A stretch of 64,000 nucleotides of DNA from Pseudomonas persica (GCF_900291015.1 NZ_OLKL01000010.1:186367-250366); one strand, 5' to 3'. Numbered from the stretch's first letter, positions 9,726-18,023 are shown. Numbers and translations: made by a program. Notes: a model not told the origin generated them from the letters alone.

Positions 9726-10484
9726 ATGACTAAACTAGACCTCAACAAAAGAGTGGTGGTGACCGGAGGGGCTTCGGGTATCGGTCTGGCAATGGCCAAG
9801 ACATTCGCAAATGCAGGCTGTCGGGTAGCGATAATTGATAAGGTTTCAATGCCTGAAGATGTAAGACGAACCGAGTTTAGGGACATAGAGATTTTTGTGA
9901 CTGCTGACATCACGGTAGAGTCTGACCGAAGGTTGGCGCTAGCAGATATTGTTGGAGAGTTCAATGGTATAGACGTGCTATTGAATAATGCTGGTGTGAG
10001 CCTCCGTGAGCCTACTCTGGCGGTAACCCCTGCTAGTTGGGATGCAGTAATGGACGTCAATATTAAGGCTGCGTTTTTTATGGCTCAAGAGTCTGCTTTG
10101 GTTATGCAGAGTCAAAGTACTGAGTCGGTAATCATAAATACCGCGTCAGTGAGCGGAATGGTTGCCATGCCAAACTACATAAGCTACAACATAAGCAAAG
10201 CCGGTGTTATCGAAATGACCAAATGCCTTGCTCTGGAATTGGCGCCACTGATTAGAGTAAATGCAATAAGTCCGGGTTATATATTAACACCGATGCAAAG
10301 ATCAGAATATACAGAAGAACAGATTACAGCTTGCGCTGATAAAATCCCCCTTGGGCGTCTGGGTGACCCGCAAGAAGTTGCTGATCTAGCGCTTTTTCTA
10401 TCATCGCCTAATGCAAAATTTGCCACTGGTCATAATTTTGTGATTGATGGTGGGGAAACTGTGGGAGGTTTAGCTAGCGCATGA
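9726..10484 (+). CDS. Short-chain dehydrogenase/reductase (SDR)
   Basis: A 252-residue classical SDR that oxidises an alcohol or reduces a ketone with NAD(P)H. The Rossmann motif TGGASGIG is at 13-20, NNAG at 87-90, and the catalytic set is Ser141/143, Tyr154 and Lys158 (YNISK). A typical C-terminal SPGYILTPM loop follows. It overlaps the next gene by four bases, which supports co-translation. It could oxidise a hydroxyl installed by one of the two neighbouring oxygenases; that is inference. Confidence 0.9.
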   Translation: MTKLDLNKRVVVTGGASGIGLAMAKTFANAGCRVAIIDKVSMPEDVRRTEFRDIEIFVTADITVESDRRLALADIVGEFNGIDVLLNNAGVSLREPTLAVTPASWDAVMDVNIKAAFFMAQESALVMQSQSTESVIINTASVSGMVAMPNYISYNISKAGVIEMTKCLALELAPLIRVNAISPGYILTPMQRSEYTEEQITACADKIPLGRLGDPQEVADLALFLSSPNAKFATGHNFVIDGGETVGGLASA

Positions 10485-11401
10485 ATACAAGATATTTAGA
10501 GGTGGTACATACCTCGGACAAAACCGTGTTGACCAAATTCATAGATCTAGGTGTTCCAGTCGTCATAAATGGTCTCGCTGAAAACTGGGCGGGAGTTAAA
10601 TGGAATTTTGATGCCCTAAGAAAGCGTATTGGGGGTAAAGAAGTCAAGGCTTTGATTGACTTGCCTGCCACCGGCGGAGAGTTAGATGGCGGGCATGAGC
10701 GTTACGAGCAAATAATGCGCTTCGAAAACTTTGCCGATCTAGCGAATGATGAACACGCGAAGCCTTGCTATTTGGGATATGTCCGCTCGAATGATTTTTT
10801 TGATGACATTGATTCATTTTTTTTATTTGGAGACATAACTGATAAGTATTCTGGTGGCTCTGACACGAGGCTTTGGATTGGGTCGAAGGGCACCTGCTCA
10901 GGGCTTCATTCCGACCTGAAGGATAATTTATTTTTGCAGGTGCATGGGCTTAAGACAGTTTACTTGGTGCCGTTTGAAGATACACCCTATGTTTATCCAT
11001 ATGTCGATAATATTGTAAATAGTCGCATAGATTGCGAGAACTTCATGCCTTCCGAGTTTCCAGAATTTATGAGGGCGAGAGTATACAAGTTTACGGTGTC
11101 GCCTGGGGATATGATATTCATTCCAAAAGGATGGTGGCATTACTTAAGGTCTTGCACCCCCTCAATATCGGTGAATCATTGGTTTGGTCAGCCAGTTCTT
11201 GGCAGCGACTATTGCAAAATGCTGGTGCGTTTGGGGCCAAGGTATGTGACACGAACTATAAGGGATATGTTTGTTTATTCTGTCATGGGGCGAAGGTACA
11301 AGAAAGAATTTTTCTTTACACCACAGTCTACGGGGGAGCGTCTCTTTAACTACCTGGTAAGCGGTGATTTTTCAAAGGAAAATAACCCAGTAAATTCTTA
11401 A
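10481..11401 (+). CDS. JmjC/cupin-8 type 2-oxoglutarate-iron hydroxylase
   Basis: A 306-residue protein of the FIH-like JmjC (cupin_8) family, whose members hydroxylate proteins or small molecules using Fe(II) and 2-oxoglutarate. The iron triad is visible as H143-x-D145 (SGLHSDLKDN) and His220 in IPKGWWHYL. Lys158 is a candidate 2-oxoglutarate ligand. Its ATG overlaps the stop of the SDR gene. A biosynthetic rather than ribosomal role is suggested by its neighbours. A bacterial protein hydroxylase remains an alternative. Confidence 0.82.
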   Translation: MNTRYLEVVHTSDKTVLTKFIDLGVPVVINGLAENWAGVKWNFDALRKRIGGKEVKALIDLPATGGELDGGHERYEQIMRFENFADLANDEHAKPCYLGYVRSNDFFDDIDSFFLFGDITDKYSGGSDTRLWIGSKGTCSGLHSDLKDNLFLQVHGLKTVYLVPFEDTPYVYPYVDNIVNSRIDCENFMPSEFPEFMRARVYKFTVSPGDMIFIPKGWWHYLRSCTPSISVNHWFGQPVLGSDYCKMLVRLGPRYVTRTIRDMFVYSVMGRRYKKEFFFTPQSTGERLFNYLVSGDFSKENNPVNS

Positions 11402-11424
11402 TGTAGCGTAATAGGGAGTGACTT

Positions 11425-12504
11425 ATGAATGGGGGTAATATACTTCGGGTGAACTCTCACAACGAGTGGGATCCTCTAGAAGAGGTCATTGTTGGGGTTA
11501 TGCAGGGCGCAGCAGTACCACAATGGGATATAATGCTCGAAGCTACTATGCCAGATGACAGCAAGGATTTCTTCATTAAGCAAGTTGGCAATAGATTGCC
11601 ACAGTCCCAATATGAAACTGCATGTGCAGAACTTGATGGATTGGCAGAAGTAATTGCAAGTCGAGGGATTAAAGTTACACGTCCAGATAAGCTTGAACAA
11701 GCTAGAGCATTCAGTACGCCCAACTGGGCTGCTCCAAGCGGGCTCTACGCTGCTATGCCTAGAGATATTCTTCTGGTAGTGGGAGACACTATAATCGAGT
11801 CACCTATGTCTTGGCGTTCAAGATATTTCGAAATTGAAGCTTATCGTCCCTTGCTTAAAGAGTATTTCAAAGATGGTGCCAAGTGGATTAGCGCACCCAA
11901 GCCTCAGCTTCTGGATGAATTGTATCAGTCGGACTATGACAAGGTAGATCCCCTGGGTAATAATAAATTTGTGGTTAATGAGTTTGAACCAGTATTTGAT
12001 GCGGCGGACTTCATTAAATGTGGTTATGATATTTTTGCTCAGCTTAGTCATGTTACAAATTCTATGGGGATCGAATGGGTAAGGCGCCATATTGATAGCA
12101 AATATAAGATTCATGTATTAAAACCAGCAGACTCGGCGCCAATGCACATTGACGCTACTTTCATGCCTCTGGCACCCGGGAAAATTCTTTTGAATCCGGA
12201 GCGCATGCCTTTCGTGCCTGAAGTACTAAAAGGTTGGGATGTTAGATATGCTCCTAAGTCTACCATTCCCGACAGCCATACTATGTATATGTCCAGCACT
12301 TGGACGAACATGAATGTATTGATGCTTGACCCGAAGACAGTCGTGGTCGAGGAGCAAGAGGCTCCGCTGATTCAAATATTGACGGATTGGGGATTTGAGG
12401 TGGTTGCCGTGCCGTTTCGGAATGTTATGAGGTTTGGAGGGGCATTTCATTGTGTAACGTGCGACGTGCGTAGACGAGGTGATTTGCTGTCCTACATCAA
12501 TTAA
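11425..12504 (+). CDS. AGAT-like L-arginine amidinotransferase
   Basis: Transfers an amidino group, normally from arginine, to an amine, giving a guanidino product and ornithine. The 359-residue protein follows mitochondrial arginine:glycine amidinotransferase closely over its C-terminal half: FDAADFIKCG, THVT/NSMGIEW-like segment, MHIDATF and FHCVTCDVRRRG. By alignment from memory, the catalytic residues of human AGAT (Asp254, His303, Cys407) correspond to Asp192, His241 and Cys343, all present. AmtA of phaseolotoxin synthesis, which makes homoarginine from lysine, belongs to the same family. A good AGGGAG ribosome site precedes the ATG. Acceptor amine unknown. Confidence 0.9.
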   Translation: MNGGNILRVNSHNEWDPLEEVIVGVMQGAAVPQWDIMLEATMPDDSKDFFIKQVGNRLPQSQYETACAELDGLAEVIASRGIKVTRPDKLEQARAFSTPNWAAPSGLYAAMPRDILLVVGDTIIESPMSWRSRYFEIEAYRPLLKEYFKDGAKWISAPKPQLLDELYQSDYDKVDPLGNNKFVVNEFEPVFDAADFIKCGYDIFAQLSHVTNSMGIEWVRRHIDSKYKIHVLKPADSAPMHIDATFMPLAPGKILLNPERMPFVPEVLKGWDVRYAPKSTIPDSHTMYMSSTWTNMNVLMLDPKTVVVEEQEAPLIQILTDWGFEVVAVPFRNVMRFGGAFHCVTCDVRRRGDLLSYIN

Positions 12505-12550
12505 CCTTTGTCGCCCTTTCTTACTTCATGCAGGGGCGTCGGTACTTGTT

Positions 12551-13759
12551 ATGAATGCTTCGATAATCTATCTGTCCTTGTCTACATTGATTAGCTCTGC
12601 CGGTAGTACTTTGTTTGTGTCAGCTCTGGCCTTAAGTTTGTTTAGTATGGACTCTTCAGCGGTCAAGGCTTCAGGCGTTTACATCGCACAGTTCCTGCCG
12701 GTAATTTTTTTGTTGCCGTTAGCGGTAAAGATATGTGACAGCTATGCTGTACGTAGAGGTCTGGTTACGGTTGAGGTCGTGTCCGCGCTTATTACAGTTT
12801 TTATGGGGTTGTGTGTCCAAGCTGGTTGGCTACTACCTCTATATTTGGTTTTAGCTGTACGAGGTTTTCTAGAGCTGACAACGAAAACTTTCAGAAGTGT
12901 AGGGGTTAAAATCTTTTCCGATCCTGTTGGTCTTGATAGGGCCAACAATCTTGTTATGGGTGGCAGCTTCATTGGGCAGGCTTTGGGTGCTCTTGCGGGA
13001 TTCCTTCTAGTATCTCACGTTTCTCTCTTCCATATAGCTATTATAGATGGAGTTAGTTATTTGCTTTCAGCTTTGTGTTGTATCAAGATGGCCTCAACTG
13101 ATGACCAGAGGGAGTCGCGTTCATCTGGCTTTAACTCTAGCTGGGCAGGGTTTGCGGAGATTAGAAGAAATGAAAATGTTAGACTTTATTTCATGTGCTT
13201 TTCGTTTGTTGTAATATTTTTTCAATCCTATAATCAAGTTGCGCGTACATGGATTCCTTTGGCATGGCTTGATTTGGGGTTGCGGAAAGGCATCATTGGA
13301 GAGATGATCGGTTGCATAGGGATTGTTGCAGGACTGTTGGTTGTGAATTTTTTCTTGTCATCGCCGAAAAATGTTAAAGGCCTAGCTTTCGTATCGATAT
13401 TCCTCACTTGTTTATTTGTAAGCGCGCCTTTTGTAACGATCAGTCCAATATTATCTCTCGCTCTATATTTTGTGTATATGGTATTTTTTGAGATCGGTTT
13501 AATGGTTTCGATGAATGCTTTGTTGGCTGCCTGTCCTCAAAACAGGGTGGCTTCGGTCATGGGGCTGTTTTACGGTTTTTCTTTTGGAGGGTTGACTATT
13601 TCGGGTTTGTCAATGGCGTTTGCCGCGGATTATTACAGGTTGCCTGCTGTTTCTTTGGTGTTATCTGTTGTTGCAGTGGTTGTGCTTGTTGGTATTTCCT
13701 ATTTTTCAATTTGCTCTAATACCACAGCTGAGACAGTGGGTTCTGACGTCAAAAGATAA
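12551..13759 (+). CDS. Major facilitator superfamily exporter
   Basis: A 402-residue membrane protein with about 12 hydrophobic helices, resembling the MFS_3/enterobactin-exporter type drug and metabolite efflux proteins. The frame opens at a GTG (12479) inside the previous gene. I prefer the ATG at 12551, because helix 1 begins immediately after it and it clears the amidinotransferase gene. As the last gene of the cassette it plausibly exports the product or gives self-protection. Confidence 0.8.
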   Translation: MNASIIYLSLSTLISSAGSTLFVSALALSLFSMDSSAVKASGVYIAQFLPVIFLLPLAVKICDSYAVRRGLVTVEVVSALITVFMGLCVQAGWLLPLYLVLAVRGFLELTTKTFRSVGVKIFSDPVGLDRANNLVMGGSFIGQALGALAGFLLVSHVSLFHIAIIDGVSYLLSALCCIKMASTDDQRESRSSGFNSSWAGFAEIRRNENVRLYFMCFSFVVIFFQSYNQVARTWIPLAWLDLGLRKGIIGEMIGCIGIVAGLLVVNFFLSSPKNVKGLAFVSIFLTCLFVSAPFVTISPILSLALYFVYMVFFEIGLMVSMNALLAACPQNRVASVMGLFYGFSFGGLTISGLSMAFAADYYRLPAVSLVLSVVAVVVLVGISYFSICSNTTAETVGSDVKR

Positions 13760-13821
13760 CAGCTAAAGCTAGTGCTTTCGTGTTGAACGCAAGCAACATT
13801 ACCCGTGCCTGCACAATCCCA

Positions 13822-14005
13822 GAGTTGGCGTCAGCGCTTGGCCTTTAGGCAGTCATCGACGACATCTGCTACAGCGACCTGGCGCTTTTGACAGTACCTT
13901 TCTCTGCGGCACTGCAATGGAGATAGTCCAAGTTTGCGCCATAGACCATGTGGATTATGCATCCCGTTCAACCGTCAAGCGGCTCTTCGACGCATAGCGG
14001 AGGTA
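13822..14005 (+). pseudogene. Possible relic of a MocR/class I aminotransferase
   Basis: Within the 460-base gap between the MFS gene and the aminotransferase, one frame reads PELASALGL, stop, AVIDDICYSDLALL. Another reads DHVDYASRSTVKRLFDA. These recall the PLP-binding Asp region and the Lys region of MocR-type (GntR fused to aminotransferase) regulators, in the right order and spacing. Stops and a frameshift break it. The resemblance is short, so this is tentative. The rest of 13760-14219 shows nothing I can identify. Confidence 0.28.
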
Positions 14006-14219
14006 CGTCGTCTATTGATTGCACCGAGCCTCTCGAAAGGATTTTCCAGTTCTCATAGCGGAAAAGTACGGTTGGCAGAAAATACATCTGAAAAATTCTA
14101 ACAAAACAGGATTTTGTCCTTTACAAACATCATGCTTCGGCACTATCTTCTGATCCAGGCCGCCACATCGGCCAACGTCGCTCGGACGGTTCCGGGCGCT
14201 TACGTCCTCAGAGGAAGCC

Positions 14220-15428
14220 ATGGCCAACCCAGGTTCGCCGCGCCGCTTTGCGCGCATCGATCGTCTCCCCCCTTACGTCTTCAACATCACTGCCGAGCTC
14301 AAGATGGCCGCCCGCCGCCGTGGCGAGGACATCATCGACCTGAGCATGGGCAACCCCGACGGCGCCACCCCGCCGCACATCGTCGAGAAGCTGGTGCAGG
14401 TCGCCCAGCGTGAAGACACCCACGGCTACTCCACCTCGCGCGGTATCCCACGCCTGCGCCGGGCCATCTCCAACTGGTACAAGGAACGCTACGAGGTCGA
14501 CATCGACCCGGAAAGCGAAGCCATCGTTACCATCGGCTCGAAGGAAGGCCTGGCGCACCTGATGCTGGCTACTCTCGACCAGGGCGACACGGTGCTGGTG
14601 CCCAACCCCAGCTACCCGATCCATATCTATGGGGCAGTGATCGCCGGTGCCCAGGTGCGTTCGGTACCGCTGGTGCCGGGGGTGGATTTCTTCAACGAAC
14701 TCGAGCGGGCCATCCGCGAGTCGATCCCCAAGCCGAAGATGATGATTCTCGGTTTCCCGTCCAACCCTACCGCGCAGTGCGTGGAGCTGGACTTCTTCGA
14801 GCGCGTGGTGGCTTTGGCCAAGCAGTACAACGTGCTGGTGGTACATGACCTGGCCTATGCCGATATTGTCTACGACGGCTGGAAAGCCCCGTCGATCATG
14901 CAGGTGCCGGGGGCCAAGGACATCGCGGTGGAGTTCTTCACCCTGTCCAAGAGCTACAACATGGCCGGCTGGCGGATCGGCTTCATGGTCGGCAACCCCG
15001 AGTTGGTCAGCGCCCTGGCGCGGATCAAGAGCTACCACGACTACGGCACCTTCACCCCGCTGCAGGTGGCTGCCATTGCCGCACTGGAAGGTGACCAGCA
15101 GTGCGTGCGCGACATTGCCGAGCAATACCGCCAGCGCCGCAATCTGCTGGTGAAAGGGCTGCACGAGCTGGGCTGGATGGTCGAGAACCCCAAGGCCTCG
15201 ATGTACGTGTGGGCGAAGATCCCGCCGGAGTATGCGCACCTGGGCTCGCTGGAGTTTTCCAAGAAGCTGCTGGCCGAGGCCAAGGTGTGCGTGTCGCCGG
15301 GGATCGGCTTTGGTGACTATGGTGACGACCATGTGCGCTTTGCCCTGATCGAGAACCAGGACCGTATTCGCCAGGCGATTCGCGGTATTCGGCAGATGTT
15401 CCGGGCTGATGGTTTGACCCGCAAATAA
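14220..15428 (+). CDS. alaC: AlaC-type pyridoxal-phosphate aminotransferase
   Basis: A 402-residue class I/II aminotransferase resembling E. coli AlaC, which makes alanine from pyruvate and glutamate. Visible features are SNPTAQC in the substrate pocket, the PLP-contacting Asp in [10 protein letters not shown], and the Schiff-base lysine in [13 protein letters not shown]. Composition returns to the high G+C of the core genome here, so it marks the right-hand boundary of the AT-rich insert. A hairpin follows at 15435-15453. Confidence 0.85.
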   Translation: MANPGSPRRFARIDRLPPYVFNITAELKMAARRRGEDIIDLSMGNPDGATPPHIVEKLVQVAQREDTHGYSTSRGIPRLRRAISNWYKERYEVDIDPESEAIVTIGSKEGLAHLMLATLDQGDTVLVPNPSYPIHIYGAVIAGAQVRSVPLVPGVDFFNELERAIRESIPKPKMMILGFPSNPTAQCVELDFFERVVALAKQYNVLVVHDLAYADIVYDGWKAPSIMQVPGAKDIAVEFFTLSKSYNMAGWRIGFMVGNPELVSALARIKSYHDYGTFTPLQVAAIAALEGDQQCVRDIAEQYRQRRNLLVKGLHELGWMVENPKASMYVWAKIPPEYAHLGSLEFSKKLLAEAKVCVSPGIGFGDYGDDHVRFALIENQDRIRQAIRGIRQMFRADGLTRK

Positions 15429-15434
15429 GTTGCT

Positions 15435-15453
15435 GGGGCTGCAAAGCAGCCCC
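15435..15453 (+). terminator. Hairpin after the alaC-like gene
   Basis: The 8-bp stem GGGGCTGC/GCAGCCCC with an AAA loop starts six bases after the stop codon. There is no T-run, so termination is likely but not certain. Confidence 0.5.
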
Positions 15454-15541
15454 TACGGACGCAAAGGCTACCTTTCCGCCTGCATTCCCCCGACCTGGCT
15501 ACCTATCTTCAGCACTCATTTCTCACCACAGAGACCTACAA

Positions 15542-16669
15542 ATGAGTGTCTTCACTGCCTATTTCTGCGGCACCGGCTCGCACCGCTTCGACGACGCCAA
15601 CCCCAATTTCTGGAACGGCGAGCTGGTCTCGACCCTGGCCAGCAACGACCAGGGCCACGAATTCGCGCACTGGATCGCCGTGGACGGCCCCGGCAGCGGC
15701 AACCTACAGGACGACAACCTGTTCGTCGAGCCCGGCGGCTACTTCAACTGGACCGGCCAGTTGTTCGGCCGCGGCTGGGAAGAGAACGTCAACCATGTGC
15801 TGCAGGTGATCAAGGGTGAAAGCAGCTGGCAGCGCACCAAACTGAGCGAGGAGGAGTACCAGCGCCTGAAGGACGCTGGCGTACCCATTGCGGATGTGTC
15901 TTCCACTGCCTCCTGGTTCTGGCGTACCTACGACTACGGTGAGCGCCATCCAACACCACAGGAATTGCAGGAGCGCATCATCAGCATGTTCCGCAAGCCA
16001 CGCTTGCCGACCCAGGTGAACCTGGTGGGCTGGAGCAGGGGAGGGATCAGCTGCCACATGCTGGCCAATGCCATGGCACAGGACCCTGTATTGCGCGGCA
16101 TACCGGTGAACATCTTCGCCATCGACCCGGTGCCGGGAGTCGGCAATGTGCATGCCGACCGCGTAACGCTGGCTGCAAACGTCAAAGAGTACGTGGGCTT
16201 CTATTCGCGGGATGAGCGCTCCAAAGGTTTTGCTTGCGTGATCCCTGCAGTCGCAAGCGATACCCGGATATGCGTCTATCCGATGCCAGGCCGCCATGCC
16301 ACGCTGGTGGGCAACGCCTCGCTCGACGGTGCGGGTGACGGCAAGGTGCTGGTGGAGCCGGGGCTGATCGTTCGCCATTTTGCCGAAGTCTGCCTGACCC
16401 GCTGGGGTGTACAGCTGGACAAGCGCCTGGGCTTGGGCGACAGCCAGTTGATGAAGTATCACCAGCTCATGACGGCTGCTGACAAGCACTATCAGGCCAT
16501 GCGTAATGAGTCCTACACCGTACTTACCGAGGGCGAAAAGCACGACCGGCTGGTGCACTGTGGTGAAAAGCGTACGCACTTCAGCAAGGTGCAGGGCGAA
16601 GACTACGACCCGAGCGCAGGCCTGGCTTTGCAGCGTTGGGATGCCGCGACTTACAAGGCCATCTGCTAG
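15542..16669 (+). CDS. Uncharacterised protein with GxSxG hydrolase motif
   Basis: A 375-residue protein of unknown family. It has no signal peptide or membrane segment. It contains NLVGWSRGGISCHM with a lipase-type nucleophile elbow at Ser165, followed by IFAIDPVPG (possible acid residue near Asp195) and GRHATLVGN (possible His). This order fits an alpha/beta hydrolase. The GWSRGG elbow recalls DUF2235/Tle1-type phospholipases, including type VI secretion effectors, but no secretion gene or immunity gene is adjacent. It stands alone between two hairpins. Confidence 0.6.
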   Translation: MSVFTAYFCGTGSHRFDDANPNFWNGELVSTLASNDQGHEFAHWIAVDGPGSGNLQDDNLFVEPGGYFNWTGQLFGRGWEENVNHVLQVIKGESSWQRTKLSEEEYQRLKDAGVPIADVSSTASWFWRTYDYGERHPTPQELQERIISMFRKPRLPTQVNLVGWSRGGISCHMLANAMAQDPVLRGIPVNIFAIDPVPGVGNVHADRVTLAANVKEYVGFYSRDERSKGFACVIPAVASDTRICVYPMPGRHATLVGNASLDGAGDGKVLVEPGLIVRHFAEVCLTRWGVQLDKRLGLGDSQLMKYHQLMTAADKHYQAMRNESYTVLTEGEKHDRLVHCGEKRTHFSKVQGEDYDPSAGLALQRWDAATYKAIC

Positions 16670-16676
16670 CCGAAAC

Positions 16677-16730
16677 GGGCGGCTGGATCAGCGGCAATTT
16701 TTTTTGCATTGCCCCTCTATCCAGCCGCCC
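16677..16730. terminator. Nested inverted repeat after the hydrolase gene
   Basis: An outer 12-bp stem (GGGCGGCTGGAT/ATCCAGCCGCCC) encloses an inner 6-bp stem (GGCAAT/ATTGCC) around a T-rich loop. It starts seven bases after the stop codon and probably serves as a transcription terminator. Confidence 0.5.
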
Positions 16731-16795
16731 CTGCTTGGATTGAAAATGGCGCCGTGGGCCAGCCCCGATAACAACAACCTTCCCTCCGTGCCATC

Positions 16796-17179
16796 ATGTC
16801 CGAATATAACCCTTGCCTTGACTGCGGCGCCTGCTGCGGGTACTTCCGTGTGTCCTTCTTCTGGGGCGAATGCCAGTCTGCCGGGGGCGTTGTGCCGGAC
16901 GACCTGGTGGTACAGATCAACCCCACCCGTGTTGCCATGATCGGCACCGATGCCAAACCCTGCCGCTGCGTCAGCCTTGAGGGCGAGATCGGCAAAGAGG
17001 TGGCTTGTAGCATTTATGCCAACCGTTCCAGCCCGTGCCGCGAATTCGAGGCGTCGTGGGAGGGTGGGGTGCATAACCCCAGCTGTGACGATGCGCGGGC
17101 TGCGTATGGGTTGCCGCCGCTGACCCCGCCGGGGGCCAACGAGCCGCATTGGCCGGACGATGGGGCTGAGGTGGCCTGA
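16796..17179 (+). CDS. YkgJ-family cysteine cluster protein
   Basis: A 127-residue protein of the YkgJ/UPF0153 family, predicted to bind zinc or an iron-sulfur centre through conserved cysteines. These are visible as CLDCGACC near the N-terminus, then C-R-C in the middle and two further cysteines in ACSIYANRSSPC. The physiological role of the family is unknown. A perfect 15-bp palindrome follows the gene. Confidence 0.82.
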   Translation: MSEYNPCLDCGACCGYFRVSFFWGECQSAGGVVPDDLVVQINPTRVAMIGTDAKPCRCVSLEGEIGKEVACSIYANRSSPCREFEASWEGGVHNPSCDDARAAYGLPPLTPPGANEPHWPDDGAEVA

Positions 17180-17200
17180 TCGTATTTCCTGGCCTGTACC

Positions 17201-17232
17201 GGCCCTTTCGCGGGTTCACCCGCGAAAGGGCC
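17201..17232 (+). terminator. Perfect 15-bp hairpin after the ykgJ-like gene
   Basis: GGCCCTTTCGCGGGT pairs perfectly with ACCCGCGAAAGGGCC across a two-base spacer, 21 bases after the stop codon. The core resembles the P. putida REP palindrome. It may be both a REP copy and a terminator. Confidence 0.6.
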
Positions 17233-17339
17233 ATAAGCTGTAAGAAGATTCTGAACTTGAAACCAAATGCTTCAGGTTCTCTAGGATTGGGAATTATCCT
17301 ACGACCTCAGTCGGATGCCGTCTGATAGGCAGGGAAGAA

Positions 17340-17500
17340 CCACAGCGGTAATTTCGCCGTTCGCCCATATGGCGAGCGAGTGTGAGAACTCGTTGTTGGT
17401 TGTCTTCCTGCCAGTTCATGGCAGCTGTGCGCGTGCAGGCTTCGGCCTGACCGTGGTGACTCCAACACGGGCTTCTCACCACGCGCACGGCTGCCGCCCA
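17340..17500 (+). ncRNA. Strongly structured leader before the DUF6124/DUF3077 pair
   Basis: Three stems are visible. The hairpin at 17358-17378 is CGTTCGCC/GGCGAGCG with a five-base loop. A long stem closes a multibranch domain: 17420-17435 (GGCAGCTGTGCGCGTG) pairs with 17480-17495 (CACGCGCACGGCTGCC). Inside it is CAGGC-TTCG-GCCTG (17436-17449), a stable UUCG tetraloop hairpin. A second inner stem is GTGA/TCAC (17456-17459 with 17476-17479). The element ends about 55 bases before the first gene. It may be a cis-regulatory RNA or a separate small RNA. The rest of 17233-17553 shows nothing else I can name. Confidence 0.45.
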
Positions 17501-17553
17501 AATCTGTGAGAAGGATTCAGGTGGTTGCTCCTTTGAACCCATTGGAGTTGATC

Positions 17554-17775
17554 ATGACCAAACCCGTACCTGACCCACCCGTTTCAGACCTTACCTACCA
17601 AGCCGCCAAGTCCCAGGCCACCCAGGTCATGGACAACCTCTCCGGCACCATCCTCCAATATCTGGACGCCGAAGCCCCAGCCCTGCGTTCCAGCCTGCTG
17701 GGAGCGATGTCGGCCCAAACTGACCTGCTACAAGCCCTGCTAGCCCACATGAAAGCGCAGGAGGCCAAGGCATGA
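17554..17775 (+). CDS. DUF6124-like small protein
   Basis: A 73-residue soluble protein beginning MTKPVPDPPVSD, with a Pro-rich start and a helical remainder. It resembles the small DUF6124 proteins common in Pseudomonas, whose function is unknown. The frame is open upstream to 17506. The ATG at 17554 is preferred because GGAG precedes it and the N-terminus then matches the family style. It overlaps the next gene by four bases (ATGA). Confidence 0.65.
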   Translation: MTKPVPDPPVSDLTYQAAKSQATQVMDNLSGTILQYLDAEAPALRSSLLGAMSAQTDLLQALLAHMKAQEAKA

Positions 17776-18023
17776 GCGACCATCTGAAATCCCGCACCGC
17801 CGCCGGCGTGGAGAAATTCCTCGAGCTGTACCGGGTAGAGCCGGGCGTGCCGCTCGACCTGGCATTCGATGAATTGTCGGTCCTGATCGGCTGCATCAAG
17901 CATCTGAACGAAGAGGCCGAGATGGAGGGCGACAAGATCGCCGGCAGCGCTGCGCGGATTCTGAGTGCCATGGCCAAGGCGCTGATCAATGATATGGAAG
18001 TCGGGTTGAATCGCGGAGATTGA
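17772..18023 (+). CDS. DUF3077-like small protein
   Basis: An 83-residue helical protein containing the phrase LYRVEPGVPLDLAFDELS, which is characteristic of the DUF3077 family of pseudomonads. Function unknown. Its start overlaps the stop of the DUF6124-like gene, so the two are co-translated. This pairing recurs in Pseudomonas as far as I recall, and may be a two-component module. A 12-bp hairpin follows at 18102-18129. Confidence 0.7.
   Translation: MSDHLKSRTAAGVEKFLELYRVEPGVPLDLAFDELSVLIGCIKHLNEEAEMEGDKIAGSAARILSAMAKALINDMEVGLNRGD

Noticed and set aside
17294..17509. Short open frames in the structured leader
   Set aside because: They exist in several frames on both strands because of the palindromes and have no start signals.
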